From a virus: a stretch of 64,000 bases of DNA. Below the pieces are notes generated by a model that saw only the letters and a program-made list of their open reading frames with translations, was not told the DNA's origin and did not search any database. Below, piece after piece: positions 17,744 to 25,396 of this stretch. Position 1 is the stretch's first letter, and the number at the start of each line of letters is the position of its first letter. The stretch spans positions 1 through 64,000 of the IMG/VR virus record IMGVR_UViG_3300026571_000427. The stretch is one strand, 5' to 3'. The position numbers and the translations under genes were made by a program.

Positions 17744-19880
17744 AGACCTTGTAGTGGAGCACAAGAAAGTTCCTACAGCGTGCTTCAATGTTCATACTCG
17801 TGTTCTCACCCTTCCTTTGTGGGAAAAGGCAAGTGGTCTTGTGTATGACCTTCTGGTGGGTCATGAGGTGGGTCATGCTCTCTTCACTCCTGATGAAGAT
17901 TGGACTGAGACTGCAAAGGTTCCTCAGCAGTTTGTGAATGTGGTAGAAGATGCCCGCATTGAGAAACTGATGAAGCGTAAGTATGCTGGACTTGCTAAGA
18001 CTTTCTTCAATGGTTATAAGGAACTGAACGAAGAAGATTTCTTTCAACTTAAAGAAGAAGATATTTCTACTTTTAATCTTGCCGATCGTGCTAACCTTTA
18101 TTTTAAAGTTGGTAACTTTTTGACTCTTGATTTTGCTCCAGAGGAAAAAGAAATCATTAATATCATTGATGCTTGTGAAAGTTTTGCAGATACATTGATT
18201 GCTGCTGAAGAACTTTATAAGTATTGTAAAAAAGAAAAGGAACAACAGCAGAAGGTTGCTGACTTTGATTCGCAAGAAACTCAAGGGAACTCGCAGTCTC
18301 CTGCAAGCGATTTTGTAGAGACTAATGACTCCTCTTCTGAGCAAGAAGGTGAGAGTGATAACTCCTCCAAAAAAGAGTCTTCTGAGTCCTATGGCGGCAC
18401 TGCTCAAGGTGATGAAACTCCTGTAAAATCTTCTGGGGAAAAAGAAGAACCTGAAGTTCGCACTGCAGAGTCTTTGGAAGATAAGATTCGTGACCTTGTG
18501 GGTAACGATGGATATGAAAATGTTTATATTGAGGTTCCTCAAGTAAATCTTGATACTGTTATTGGTAAGAACTCTGAAGTTCATAAAGATATTGATGATT
18601 CTTTTGCTCATCAACAAAAAATTCATAATGAACACGCACAAGAAAAGGGATATACTCCAGTAAATCTTTATAAAGAATCTGATACTGAGTTCAAGAAGTT
18701 CAAGTCTTCTGCCCAAAAAGAAGTCAATTACCTTGTAAAAGAATTTGAGTGCCGTAAGGCAGCAGACCAGTATGCTCGTGCATCAACTGCTCGCACTGGT
18801 ATTCTCGATACAACTCGTCTTCATACTTACAAGTACAATGAAGACTTGTTCAAGAAAGTATCTGTGATTCCTGATGGCAAAAATCATGGTCTGGTATTTG
18901 TGTTGGACTGGAGTGGTTCTATGTGCGATGTGATGCTTGATACTTGTAAACAACTCTTTAACATTGTTTGGTTTTGTAAGAAAGTTTCCATTCCTTTTGA
19001 GGTTTATGCTTTTACTAGTGAGTGGCGTCGCGGTGAGTATGATTATGAGAATGATCGTTATCTCGCTGCAGACCGTACTCCACATTATCAAAAGAAAGAT
19101 GGTCTTCTGGTTGTAGATGAAACTTTCTCGATGATGAACATTCTTACTAGTAAAGTTTCTGGTAAAGTTCTTGAGAATCAAATGCTCAACATTTGGCGTC
19201 TTGCTTATTGTTTTGGTAGGACTTATAGTTCTTCTTATACCTATCCGAGTCGTCTTTGTCTTTCTGGAACTCCTCTAAATGAGGCACTGATTACTCTTAA
19301 CCAAATTCTTCCTAAGTTTCAAAAAGAAAATAAACTTCAGAAGGTGCAGTGTATTGTTTTGACTGATGGTGAGGCAAATCAACTTGTTTATCACAAAGAA
19401 GTCAAACGCCAGTGGGAAAAGAAACCATTTCTTGGAACTGGATATATTAATCCAGAACTAACCTTCCTGCGTGACCGCAAACTTGGAACTACCTATAAGA
19501 TTGGATATGGTTATCATGAGTTTACTGATGCTCTTCTCAGGAACTTGAAAGATAAGTTTTCTAATACAAACTTTATTGGTATTCGTGTTCTTGAAAGTCG
19601 CAATGCAAGTCGGTTTATTGGTCTTTATCACTCTATCAATGATGGTAAGGTGTATGATAAAATCCTGAGTGATTGGAAAAAACTGAAGAGTTTCACTATT
19701 ACTAACTCTGGATATGATGCATACTTTGGAATGTCTGCAACCGCACTTTCTCAAGATACTGAATTTGAAATTGCTGAAGATGCAACCAAATCTCAAATCA
19801 AATCTGCTTTTGTGAAATCTTTGAAGACTAAAAAACTAAATAAAAAAGTATTAGGAGAATTTATTTCTTTGGTAGCATGA
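17664..19880 (+). CDS. CobT-like vWA protein with zinc-metallopeptidase motif
   Basis: 738 aa. The N-terminal part has LLVGHEVGHALF with HExxH at about residues 67-71, and VVEDARIE at about 94-100 as a plausible third-ligand region. An acidic Ser/Glu-rich linker (about 190-265) follows. The C-terminal part is a von Willebrand factor A domain with MIDAS motif DWSGSM near residue 412. This is the architecture of CobT-like or MoxR-associated proteins. The matching MoxR/CobS-type ATPase is at 20838. Either a cobalt-chelatase-like role or a protein-remodelling and proteolysis role is possible. ATGs at 17664 and 17691 are both plausible starts. Confidence 0.85.
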   Translation: MMVSYETNPMAVSHEIKSQLAKLLATEDLVVEHKKVPTACFNVHTRVLTLPLWEKASGLVYDLLVGHEVGHALFTPDEDWTETAKVPQQFVNVVEDARIEKLMKRKYAGLAKTFFNGYKELNEEDFFQLKEEDISTFNLADRANLYFKVGNFLTLDFAPEEKEIINIIDACESFADTLIAAEELYKYCKKEKEQQQKVADFDSQETQGNSQSPASDFVETNDSSSEQEGESDNSSKKESSESYGGTAQGDETPVKSSGEKEEPEVRTAESLEDKIRDLVGNDGYENVYIEVPQVNLDTVIGKNSEVHKDIDDSFAHQQKIHNEHAQEKGYTPVNLYKESDTEFKKFKSSAQKEVNYLVKEFECRKAADQYARASTARTGILDTTRLHTYKYNEDLFKKVSVIPDGKNHGLVFVLDWSGSMCDVMLDTCKQLFNIVWFCKKVSIPFEVYAFTSEWRRGEYDYENDRYLAADRTPHYQKKDGLLVVDETFSMMNILTSKVSGKVLENQMLNIWRLAYCFGRTYSSSYTYPSRLCLSGTPLNEALITLNQILPKFQKENKLQKVQCIVLTDGEANQLVYHKEVKRQWEKKPFLGTGYINPELTFLRDRKLGTTYKIGYGYHEFTDALLRNLKDKFSNTNFIGIRVLESRNASRFIGLYHSINDGKVYDKILSDWKKLKSFTITNSGYDAYFGMSATALSQDTEFEIAEDATKSQIKSAFVKSLKTKKLNKKVLGEFISLVA

Positions 19881-20275
19881 AAACATTCCAAGAATTTGTG
19901 GTAGAGTGTTACTCTATTCAAGAAACATCTTTGAATAGAGTTCGCTCAAAATCAGAAAAAGGTGGTATGGCAATTATGTCTGCCCAAAGAGGCGATAAAT
20001 CAAAGAAAGAAAATAAAGCGCGTTCAAAACAATTGGAGAAAGATATTAGAGGTGCTGGTCTTCCAGGACCTACTAAGGTATCTGGTAGATATACTGAAAA
20101 CCCAGGAACTCCTCAAGAAAAAAAAGTAGGTGAGAAATCACATGTAGTTTCTTCTGGTAAAATGGGTAAGAAAAAGTTCAAAAAAGCAATCACTAAACTT
20201 GGTAAAAAATATAATCAAGATTCTGTCTTAATTCAAAAAAAAACCAAAGGGTTCTGCTCAACTGGTGGGAACTAA
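19877..20275 (+). CDS. Leader-bearing internal protein, N-terminal part (frame broken)
   Basis: 132 aa up to a stop just after an A9 run. The N-terminus MKTFQEFVVE|C is nearly the T4 internal-protein capsid-targeting leader (MKTYQEFIAE). The body is very basic (KKKFKKAITKLGKKYNQD), suiting a DNA-bound packaged protein. After LIQKK the zero frame reads TKGFCSTGGN and stops, whereas removing one A from the run joins it to the frame ending at 20591. The two frames together look like one protein of about 235 aa. Sequencing error, mutation and transcriptional slippage are all possible. Overlaps the CobT-like gene by 4 bases. Confidence 0.75.
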   Translation: MKTFQEFVVECYSIQETSLNRVRSKSEKGGMAIMSAQRGDKSKKENKARSKQLEKDIRGAGLPGPTKVSGRYTENPGTPQEKKVGEKSHVVSSGKMGKKKFKKAITKLGKKYNQDSVLIQKKTKGFCSTGGN

Positions 20276-20591
20276 TAAGTCTTGGCCAGGAGAGGGTAAG
20301 CGTGTTAAAGTCGGTAAAATGAATCCAGGTAGAACTGGTGAGTTTGATACTAAAGTTAAAAACAAGACATTTACTTATGAACAGAATATGAGTGAGGCGG
20401 GTGACTGGTGGCATCCAGATCCCAAAAAAGATGCTGCTATTAGTGGCGCTGGCAACAAGATGAGAGCTCGAGAAAACAGAGGTCAAAATACATCTGCACA
20501 AACAAAACAAGATTATAGTAATCGCCTAAAACCAGGTGAAACTTATATGCAATTTGCAAAGCGTAAACAAGAAGAACGAAATAAAAAATGA
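20232..20591 (+). CDS. Continuation of the frameshifted internal protein
   Basis: Open in the +1 frame relative to the leader gene, with no good start of its own (a GTG at 20265 is the first candidate). It reads KPKGSAQLVGTNKSWPGEG and then VKVGKMNPGRTGEF, a sequence that continues the upstream reading naturally. The C-terminal part contains KPGETYMQFAKRKQEE, a type of tail seen in basic phage cargo-like proteins. Joined at the A9 tract 20235-20243 it would give one basic protein. If the window is correct, the protein may be split or made by slippage. Confidence 0.6.
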   Translation, partial: FKKKPKGSAQLVGTNKSWPGEGKRVKVGKMNPGRTGEFDTKVKNKTFTYEQNMSEAGDWWHPDPKKDAAISGAGNKMRARENRGQNTSAQTKQDYSNRLKPGETYMQFAKRKQEERNKK

Positions 20592-20773
20592 AAACTAAAT
20601 TTCCATTTGAACATGTAGTAAAATATGATACTAAAGAAGTATGGATTAAATGCAATAGCAGCACAACTGCTATTGGTATTCCTTCTTTAGTTAATAAATA
20701 CTATCCAGGATATACTGGACATATTGCCAGCGAAGAGTATCTCAAAGAACTCAAGAACCAATTGGAGAACTGA
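20588..20773 (+). CDS. Small hypothetical protein
   Basis: 61 aa (MKTKFPFEHVVKYDTKEVWI...). It overlaps the previous frame by an ATGA junction and is followed by a strong terminator, so it is the last gene of the CobT-like transcription unit. It reads as one compact alpha/beta unit, with no cysteine pair or membrane segment. I do not recognise the family. Confidence 0.6.
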   Translation: MKTKFPFEHVVKYDTKEVWIKCNSSTTAIGIPSLVNKYYPGYTGHIASEEYLKELKNQLEN

Positions 20774-20778
20774 CCACT

Positions 20779-20802
20779 GGGGTCCCAAGAGGACCCCTTT
20801 TT
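20779..20802 (+). terminator. Rho-independent terminator before the CobS-like gene
   Basis: GGGGTCC pairs with GGACCCC around CAAGA, followed by five Ts. A TATAAT sequence follows at 20807-20812, but no good -35 box was found at the right distance. Confidence 0.88.
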
Positions 20803-20837
20803 GGTCTATAATGACTATGTTGAAACAAAGCAAACAA

Positions 20838-21941
20838 ATGGCACTCTCCTCTGACTACATCCGCACTTCTCTTCAAAACCTGTATGGTAGCACTATCACT
20901 GGTGCTGATATTCGTGCTTGGTGTAATCTGAACGATGCTAACTATCAAACTGTTACAAAAAAACTTGACCAATTTAAAGTGGGTCGTGGTAAATGGAATC
21001 TTGAAGTTACGCAACAAAAAGTAAAAGAAATTGAACGCACTTTCCAAGCACCTGCTGCGATTCCTGCTGTGGAACAAAACCTTATTCCCGATAAAGATGA
21101 TACCTTCGTCAAGTTTGGTAACTTTGCTGATGTTAAAAAAATTATTCAGTCCCGTCTCTTTTATCCTACGTTTATTACGGGTCTTTCGGGTAACGGTAAA
21201 ACGTTCTCTGTTGAGCAAGCGTGTGCTCAACTTAAGCGTGAACTGATTCGCGTCAATATCACTATTGAGACTGATGAAGACGATCTTATTGGGGGTTTCC
21301 GTCTTGTTGATGGGAATACTGCTTGGCACAACGGTCCCGTGATTGAAGCACTTGAGCGTGGTGCTATTCTTCTGTTGGATGAGATTGACCTTGCTTCTAA
21401 CAAGATTCTTTGTTTGCAATCTATTCTCGAAGGTAAAGGTGTTTTCCTGAAAAAGATTGGTCGCTGGGTAAAACCTGCCGCTGGTTTTAATGTGATTGCC
21501 ACCGCTAATACTAAGGGTAAGGGTTCTGATGACGGACGTTTCATTGGCACCAATGTGCTCAACGAAGCGTTCCTAGAGCGTTTCCCTGTGACCTTTGAGC
21601 AGTCCTACCCTGCTCCTGCTACTGAGCAGAAGATTCTGGAAGGCATCGCTCTGGACCTTGGCGTGGAAGACCGTGATTTCTGCAAGCGCCTGGTTGACTG
21701 GGCAGATATCATCCGCAAGACCTTCTACGATGGTGGTATTGAGGAAATCATCAGCACCCGCCGTCTGGTTCACATCATCCGTGCTTACAGCATCTTCCAA
21801 GACAAGGCAAAGGCAATCCAAGTGTGTGTGAACCGCTTTGATGATGAAACCAAGCAAGCATTCCTTGAACTTTATGACAAAGTGGATGCTGACTTCCAGA
21901 TGCCTGTTGAAGAGTCCATTGACACATACCAGTCTGTTTGA
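20838..21941 (+). CDS. cobS: CobS/MoxR-like AAA+ ATPase
   Basis: 367 aa from MALSSDYIRTSL; upstream in-frame ATGs at 20811 and 20817 are alternatives, but 20811 overlaps a possible -10 box. The N-terminal 90 residues are helix-rich. Walker A GLSGNGKTFS lies near residue 114, and Walker B AILLLDEIDLAS near 175 is followed by sensor and arginine-finger regions. Cyanophage copies are usually called CobS, subunit of cobalt chelatase. With a vWA-metallopeptidase gene nearby, a MoxR-type chaperone acting with that partner fits at least as well. A host-type promoter lies inside its 3' end. Confidence 0.88.
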   Translation: MALSSDYIRTSLQNLYGSTITGADIRAWCNLNDANYQTVTKKLDQFKVGRGKWNLEVTQQKVKEIERTFQAPAAIPAVEQNLIPDKDDTFVKFGNFADVKKIIQSRLFYPTFITGLSGNGKTFSVEQACAQLKRELIRVNITIETDEDDLIGGFRLVDGNTAWHNGPVIEALERGAILLLDEIDLASNKILCLQSILEGKGVFLKKIGRWVKPAAGFNVIATANTKGKGSDDGRFIGTNVLNEAFLERFPVTFEQSYPAPATEQKILEGIALDLGVEDRDFCKRLVDWADIIRKTFYDGGIEEIISTRRLVHIIRAYSIFQDKAKAIQVCVNRFDDETKQAFLELYDKVDADFQMPVEESIDTYQSV

Positions 21942-21947
21942 TATAAT
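21919..21947 (+). promoter_or_regulatory. Consensus sigma70 promoter inside the cobS 3' end
   Basis: TTGACA, 17 bases, TATAAT: a perfect consensus. Transcription would start near 21954, in the left arm of the hairpin at 21950-21971, so the RNA would carry a 5' stem-loop. It would drive the gene at 21983 and the gp45-gp44-gp62-regA series. Confidence 0.8.
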
Positions 21948-21949
21948 TG

Positions 21950-21975
21950 GGGAAGGTAATTGTGCCTTCCCTTTT
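21950..21975 (+). terminator. Stem-loop with T-run after cobS
   Basis: GGGAAGG pairs with CCTTCCC around TAATTGTG, followed by TTTT. It can end the cobS transcript and would also be the 5' hairpin of RNA from the promoter at 21919. Confidence 0.8.
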
Positions 21976-21982
21976 CTTAATT

Positions 21983-22390
21983 ATGGACAAGTATCCTTAC
22001 AACAACTTCACTCTTTATAGAGATGGTGAAGATATTATTGAACTCACAAAAAAGCATTTGAATATGAACGAACCTACTAATCATCTTTGGAAATACAATG
22101 AAGATAAAATTCTGAAAGATATTCAAGACTATGTAACCAGCACTTATGGTAGTCACTACTGTGGTCATGAACAAGATTACAAAGATGTTCAGACAATTGA
22201 CCTAATGGCAGCAAAAGAACTTGCTGCTGGGTTCTGTCAAGCAAACATCATTAAGTATGGTAGTCGCTACGGTGACAAGGATGGACGCAATAAGCGTGAT
22301 TTGCTTAAAGTGATTCACTATGCTATGCTTCTGCTCCACTTTGATGGACACTACACTCGTAAAGATAACGGTCTCTCTGAATTTCGCTGA
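21983..22390 (+). CDS. Conserved phage protein (DUF3310-like)
   Basis: 135 aa from MDKYPYNNFTLYRDG. The segment FCQANIIKYGSRYGDKDG followed by KRDLLKVIHYAMLL resembles the C-terminal motif of DUF3310-type phage proteins (N-A-I-K-Y...R...K-G...DL.K...Y). Function is unknown. It is the first gene after the promoter and stem-loop at 21919-21975 and precedes the sliding clamp, so early expression is likely. The open frame extends upstream, but this ATG follows the hairpin and fits best. Confidence 0.72.
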   Translation: MDKYPYNNFTLYRDGEDIIELTKKHLNMNEPTNHLWKYNEDKILKDIQDYVTSTYGSHYCGHEQDYKDVQTIDLMAAKELAAGFCQANIIKYGSRYGDKDGRNKRDLLKVIHYAMLLLHFDGHYTRKDNGLSEFR

Positions 22391-22395
22391 TTATT

Positions 22396-23061
22396 ATGAA
22401 ACTCTCTGATAAAACTCTCACGCTCCTCAAGAACTTCTCTTCTATTAACCAGTCTATTCTGTTTAAAGAAGGAAATAATCTTCGTACTATTTCTGTAATG
22501 AAGAATATTCTCGCGGAAGCAACAATCGAAGAAGAACTTCCCAAAGATTTTGGTATCTACGATCTCAATCAATTTCTGAATGGTCTCAATCTTCATCAGA
22601 ATGCTGAACTTGATTTCCAGAATGATGGTTATGTAGTTATTAAGGAAGGTCGGTCTCGTTCTAAGTATTTCTTTGCAGACCCTAATGTAATCGTTACTCC
22701 TCCCGATAAATCTATTTCTCTTCCTTCCGAAGATGTTTGTTTCATTCTTGATACCAAGGAACTTGATAAACTCCTTAAAGCTGCTGCTGTGTATCAACTT
22801 CCTGACTTGTCTGTGGTTGGCGAAGCAGGTGTGGTGAAACTGGTTGTTCGTGATAAGAAGAACGATACCTCCAATGATTTTTCTGTTGTTGTTGGTGAAA
22901 CTGATGAAGTGTTCACATTCAACTTTAAGGTAGAAAACATCAAGATTATTCCTGGTGCTTATGAAGTTGTAATTTCTTCCAAACTTTTGTCACGATTCAA
23001 GAATACTGGATTTGATGTGACCTATTATATTGCTTTGGAACCCGATTCTACTTTTGGTTGA
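22396..23061 (+). CDS. 45: Sliding clamp gp45
   Basis: Trimeric DNA polymerase processivity clamp and, in T4, activator of late transcription through gp55/gp33; 221 aa (T4: 228 aa). The N-terminal MKLSDKTLTLLKNFSSINQS and the two-domain beta pattern fit gp45. It overlaps the next gene by one base. The clamp loader genes gp44 and gp62 follow in the same direction. Confidence 0.94.
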   Translation: MKLSDKTLTLLKNFSSINQSILFKEGNNLRTISVMKNILAEATIEEELPKDFGIYDLNQFLNGLNLHQNAELDFQNDGYVVIKEGRSRSKYFFADPNVIVTPPDKSISLPSEDVCFILDTKELDKLLKAAAVYQLPDLSVVGEAGVVKLVVRDKKNDTSNDFSVVVGETDEVFTFNFKVENIKIIPGAYEVVISSKLLSRFKNTGFDVTYYIALEPDSTFG

Positions 23062-23477
23062 TGGAATTTCTTCTTTATCTCACACCTACTGCCAATAAAA
23101 TTATTAATAATGTAATCAAAGCAGGTTATCCAGTTAAAGAAAATATTGGATATTGTAGAGATAAAAATTATTTTGGTTATAGTGACTTTGATAAATTGGT
23201 TATTTGCACCAAAAATATTAAAGAAGGTGGTTATGATCTAAAACATTATGTAAATGAAACGGTTTATCATGAAGCAACACATATTGCCCATATGTGTAAT
23301 GGTTATAAACCATTTTATATTTCATTAAAAGATATGTCACTTTTGCCAGAAAAACTTCAAGATGTTCAAAAATCTGTTGGATTATCTAATGCTTCCGAAC
23401 AAATGGAACATGAAGCATTCTGGATGGAAGATAAACCAGATAAAGTGAATTACGTACTTCAAAAGTATTGTTTTTGA
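23061..23477 (+). CDS. Small putative zinc metallopeptidase (HEATH motif)
   Basis: 138 aa from the ATG at 23061; TTG at 23058 is less likely. The motif VYHEATHIAHMCNG at about residues 69-82 is a classical HExxH zinc-binding helix, and EQMEHEAFWMED near 114-125 could supply the third ligand. No signal peptide is visible, so it would act in the host cytoplasm. It is translationally coupled to gp45. Substrate is unknown. It is the second HExxH protein in this replication region, the other being the CobT-like protein. Confidence 0.72.
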   Translation: MEFLLYLTPTANKIINNVIKAGYPVKENIGYCRDKNYFGYSDFDKLVICTKNIKEGGYDLKHYVNETVYHEATHIAHMCNGYKPFYISLKDMSLLPEKLQDVQKSVGLSNASEQMEHEAFWMEDKPDKVNYVLQKYCF

Positions 23478-23479
23478 TT

Positions 23480-23992
23480 ATGAATATATTTGTTACATCA
23501 CCATGGCCTGCTGAAAGTGCTATCTGTCTCCCCGATAAACATATTGTTAAGATGCCATTAGAGTGTTGTCAGATGCTTTCTATCGTGGCATCTGATAAGT
23601 GGGGATATGGGTATGGCACCCTCCCTAAGGCAGATGGAACCCCCTACAAGACCGAGAAAGGAGCATTCCGCAATCACCCCTGCACAAAGTGGGCTATGGA
23701 GAGTATCCATAATGCCTACTGGTTAATCAAGTGGGGATTGAACTTGTCTGATGAATACTGCCTGCGGTATAATAAAACTCACTCCTGTTATAAAACCCTT
23801 GTGGATGCATACTATTTGTTTCCCAAGGGTAAGATTACGGAGGTGACTCCATTTGCTCGTGCTATGCCTGAGGAATGGAAGTTTGACGACACCATTGATA
23901 CATTTGAAGCATACAAAAGATATATTGCATCCAAACCTTGGGTTGCTGATAACTATCTTCGTATGCCCGAAAGACGACCTTCGTGGATTTAA
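23480..23992 (+). CDS. Conserved phage protein, possibly endonuclease V-like
   Basis: 170 aa from MNIFVTSPWPAESA. Conserved-looking features are LPDKHIVKMPLECCQMLS, FRNHPCTKWAMESIHNAYW and a C-terminal RRPSWI. The DKHxVKMxLE segment and overall helix pattern recall the pyrimidine-dimer glycosylase (T4 DenV, endonuclease V) group, in which an N-terminal residue is catalytic, but similarity by eye is weak. UV repair would suit a phage of sunlit water. Function tentative. Confidence 0.65.
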   Translation: MNIFVTSPWPAESAICLPDKHIVKMPLECCQMLSIVASDKWGYGYGTLPKADGTPYKTEKGAFRNHPCTKWAMESIHNAYWLIKWGLNLSDEYCLRYNKTHSCYKTLVDAYYLFPKGKITEVTPFARAMPEEWKFDDTIDTFEAYKRYIASKPWVADNYLRMPERRPSWI

Positions 23993-23994
23993 TT

Positions 23995-24939
23995 ATGAGC
24001 AGTGATTTCCTTTTCGTGGAACGATACCGTCCTCAAGTAATTGAGGATTGTATTCTTCCTGATGAAACTAAAAAAACATTTAAGGAGTTTGTGGCAAAAG
24101 GTGAGATTCCTAATCTCCTTCTAGCAGGACCTCCTGGTATTGGTAAAACCACCATCGCAAAAGCATTATGTAATGAATTGGGGGCAGACTATTATGTCAT
24201 CAACGGATCCGACGAAGGGCGTTTCCTGGATACTGTACGGAACCAAGCGAAAAACTTCGCTTCGACCGTCTCACTTACGGGATCTTCTAAACACAAAGTC
24301 ATCATCATTGACGAAGCTGACAACACGGGCAACGATGTTCAACTCCTACTACGGGCGAATATTGAGGCATTTTATAACAACTGTCGATTCATCTTCACCT
24401 GTAACTACAAGAACAAGATTATCGAACCTCTTCACTCCCGATGTGCCGTCATCGACTTCACCATCAAAGGGAAGCAAAGAGTTCAACTTGCGGGAAGTTT
24501 CTTTCAACGACTTCAATCAATCTTGGATTCTGAAAGGATTGAGTATGATGAAAAAGTCGTTGCAGAATTGGTTACAAAACACTTCCCAGATTTTCGTAGG
24601 GTCCTCAACGAATGCCAGAGGTATTCTACAGGAGGAAAAATTGACTCGGGCATTCTTGCATCTTTCTCAGACATCTCTGTAAATGAACTTATTAAAAACC
24701 TCAAAGATAAAAACTTTCCTGAAGTCAGAAAGTGGGTGGTCTCCAACCTGGACAACGATGCTTCTAGTCTTCTTCGCAGGGTTTATGACGCCGCTTACGA
24801 TTGCCTTGTTCCCGCATCTATCCCTGCTGCCGTTCTTGTTATTGCTAAGTATCAATACCAATGTGCGTTCGTTGCTGACCAGGAAATAAATCTTCTTGCT
24901 GCCCTTACTGAAATTATGGTGGAGTGTGAATTCAAATGA
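23995..24939 (+). CDS. 44: Clamp loader large subunit gp44
   Basis: AAA+ ATPase that loads gp45 onto primer ends, 314 aa (T4: 319 aa). FVERYRPQVIEDCILP at the N-terminus, Walker A AGPPGIGKTT near residue 45, Walker B IIIDEADN near 105, and LHSRCAVIDF carrying the SRC arginine-finger motif. The ATG at 23995 gives the family start MSSDFLFVERYRP. Its partner gp62 is at 26213, separated by three other genes. Confidence 0.95.
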   Translation: MSSDFLFVERYRPQVIEDCILPDETKKTFKEFVAKGEIPNLLLAGPPGIGKTTIAKALCNELGADYYVINGSDEGRFLDTVRNQAKNFASTVSLTGSSKHKVIIIDEADNTGNDVQLLLRANIEAFYNNCRFIFTCNYKNKIIEPLHSRCAVIDFTIKGKQRVQLAGSFFQRLQSILDSERIEYDEKVVAELVTKHFPDFRRVLNECQRYSTGGKIDSGILASFSDISVNELIKNLKDKNFPEVRKWVVSNLDNDASSLLRRVYDAAYDCLVPASIPAAVLVIAKYQYQCAFVADQEINLLAALTEIMVECEFK

Positions 24940-25229
24940 TTAATGTAAAACTGTTTCGTATTTTAACTGGCGAAGAAATCATCGCAGAAGTTATTTCTGA
25001 AGATGATAGCTTTGTAACCGTAAAGAATGGTCTAGTAGTTCTTCCTACAGGACAAAGCGTTGGATTTGCTCCTTGGGCTACAGTTATTGATAAAGATAAT
25101 CCTGAACTTATTGTTTCTAGGAATCATATTGTCTATATTGCAGAAGTTGATTCTGGAGTTAAGAAAAAATATAATGAGATTTATGGAAGTAAACTCATTA
25201 CTCCAGACGAGAAAAAATTGGTGTTGTGA
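24936..25229 (+). CDS. Small Sm-like fold protein (second of four)
   Basis: 97 aa beginning INVKLFRILTGEEIIAEV, then FVTVKNGLVVL and ELIVSRNHIVYIAEV, the strand order of an Sm-like barrel. It is coupled to gp44 by an ATGA overlap. Relatives lie at 13505, 28987 and 29321. Binding of RNA or of a replication protein is a guess; the family match is by strand pattern only. Confidence 0.72.
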   Translation: MINVKLFRILTGEEIIAEVISEDDSFVTVKNGLVVLPTGQSVGFAPWATVIDKDNPELIVSRNHIVYIAEVDSGVKKKYNEIYGSKLITPDEKKLVL

Positions 25230-25231
25230 AA

Positions 25232-25396
25232 ATGGAAAATAAGCAACATCAAGTAAAATCTAAATGGTATTACATCTTTTGGGGTGCTATGGCAGTTGCT
25301 GTAGTTGGGGGTCAAATTTATGTTGGATCTGGATATCGTGAGATGGCAGAAGCAACTAAAACAACTCAAATATCTGTGAGGTGTATTGTAGAATGA
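25232..25396 (+). CDS. Tiny membrane protein
   Basis: 54 aa with one hydrophobic helix (YYIFWGAMAVAVVGGQIYVG, about residues 14-33) after a basic, glutamine-containing N-terminus. It starts 2 bases after the Sm-like gene and overlaps the dam start by 4 bases. Probably an inner-membrane single-pass protein of unknown role. Confidence 0.65.
   Translation: MENKQHQVKSKWYYIFWGAMAVAVVGGQIYVGSGYREMAEATKTTQISVRCIVE

Noticed and set aside
17673-18716. 347-aa minus-strand open frame
   Set aside because: It mirrors the CobT-like gene, is full of Phe/Ile/Arg typical of antisense readings, and no other minus-strand gene exists here.
20807-20812. TATAAT just before the CobS-like gene
   Set aside because: No -35 box at 16-18 bases upstream, where the terminator stem lies.
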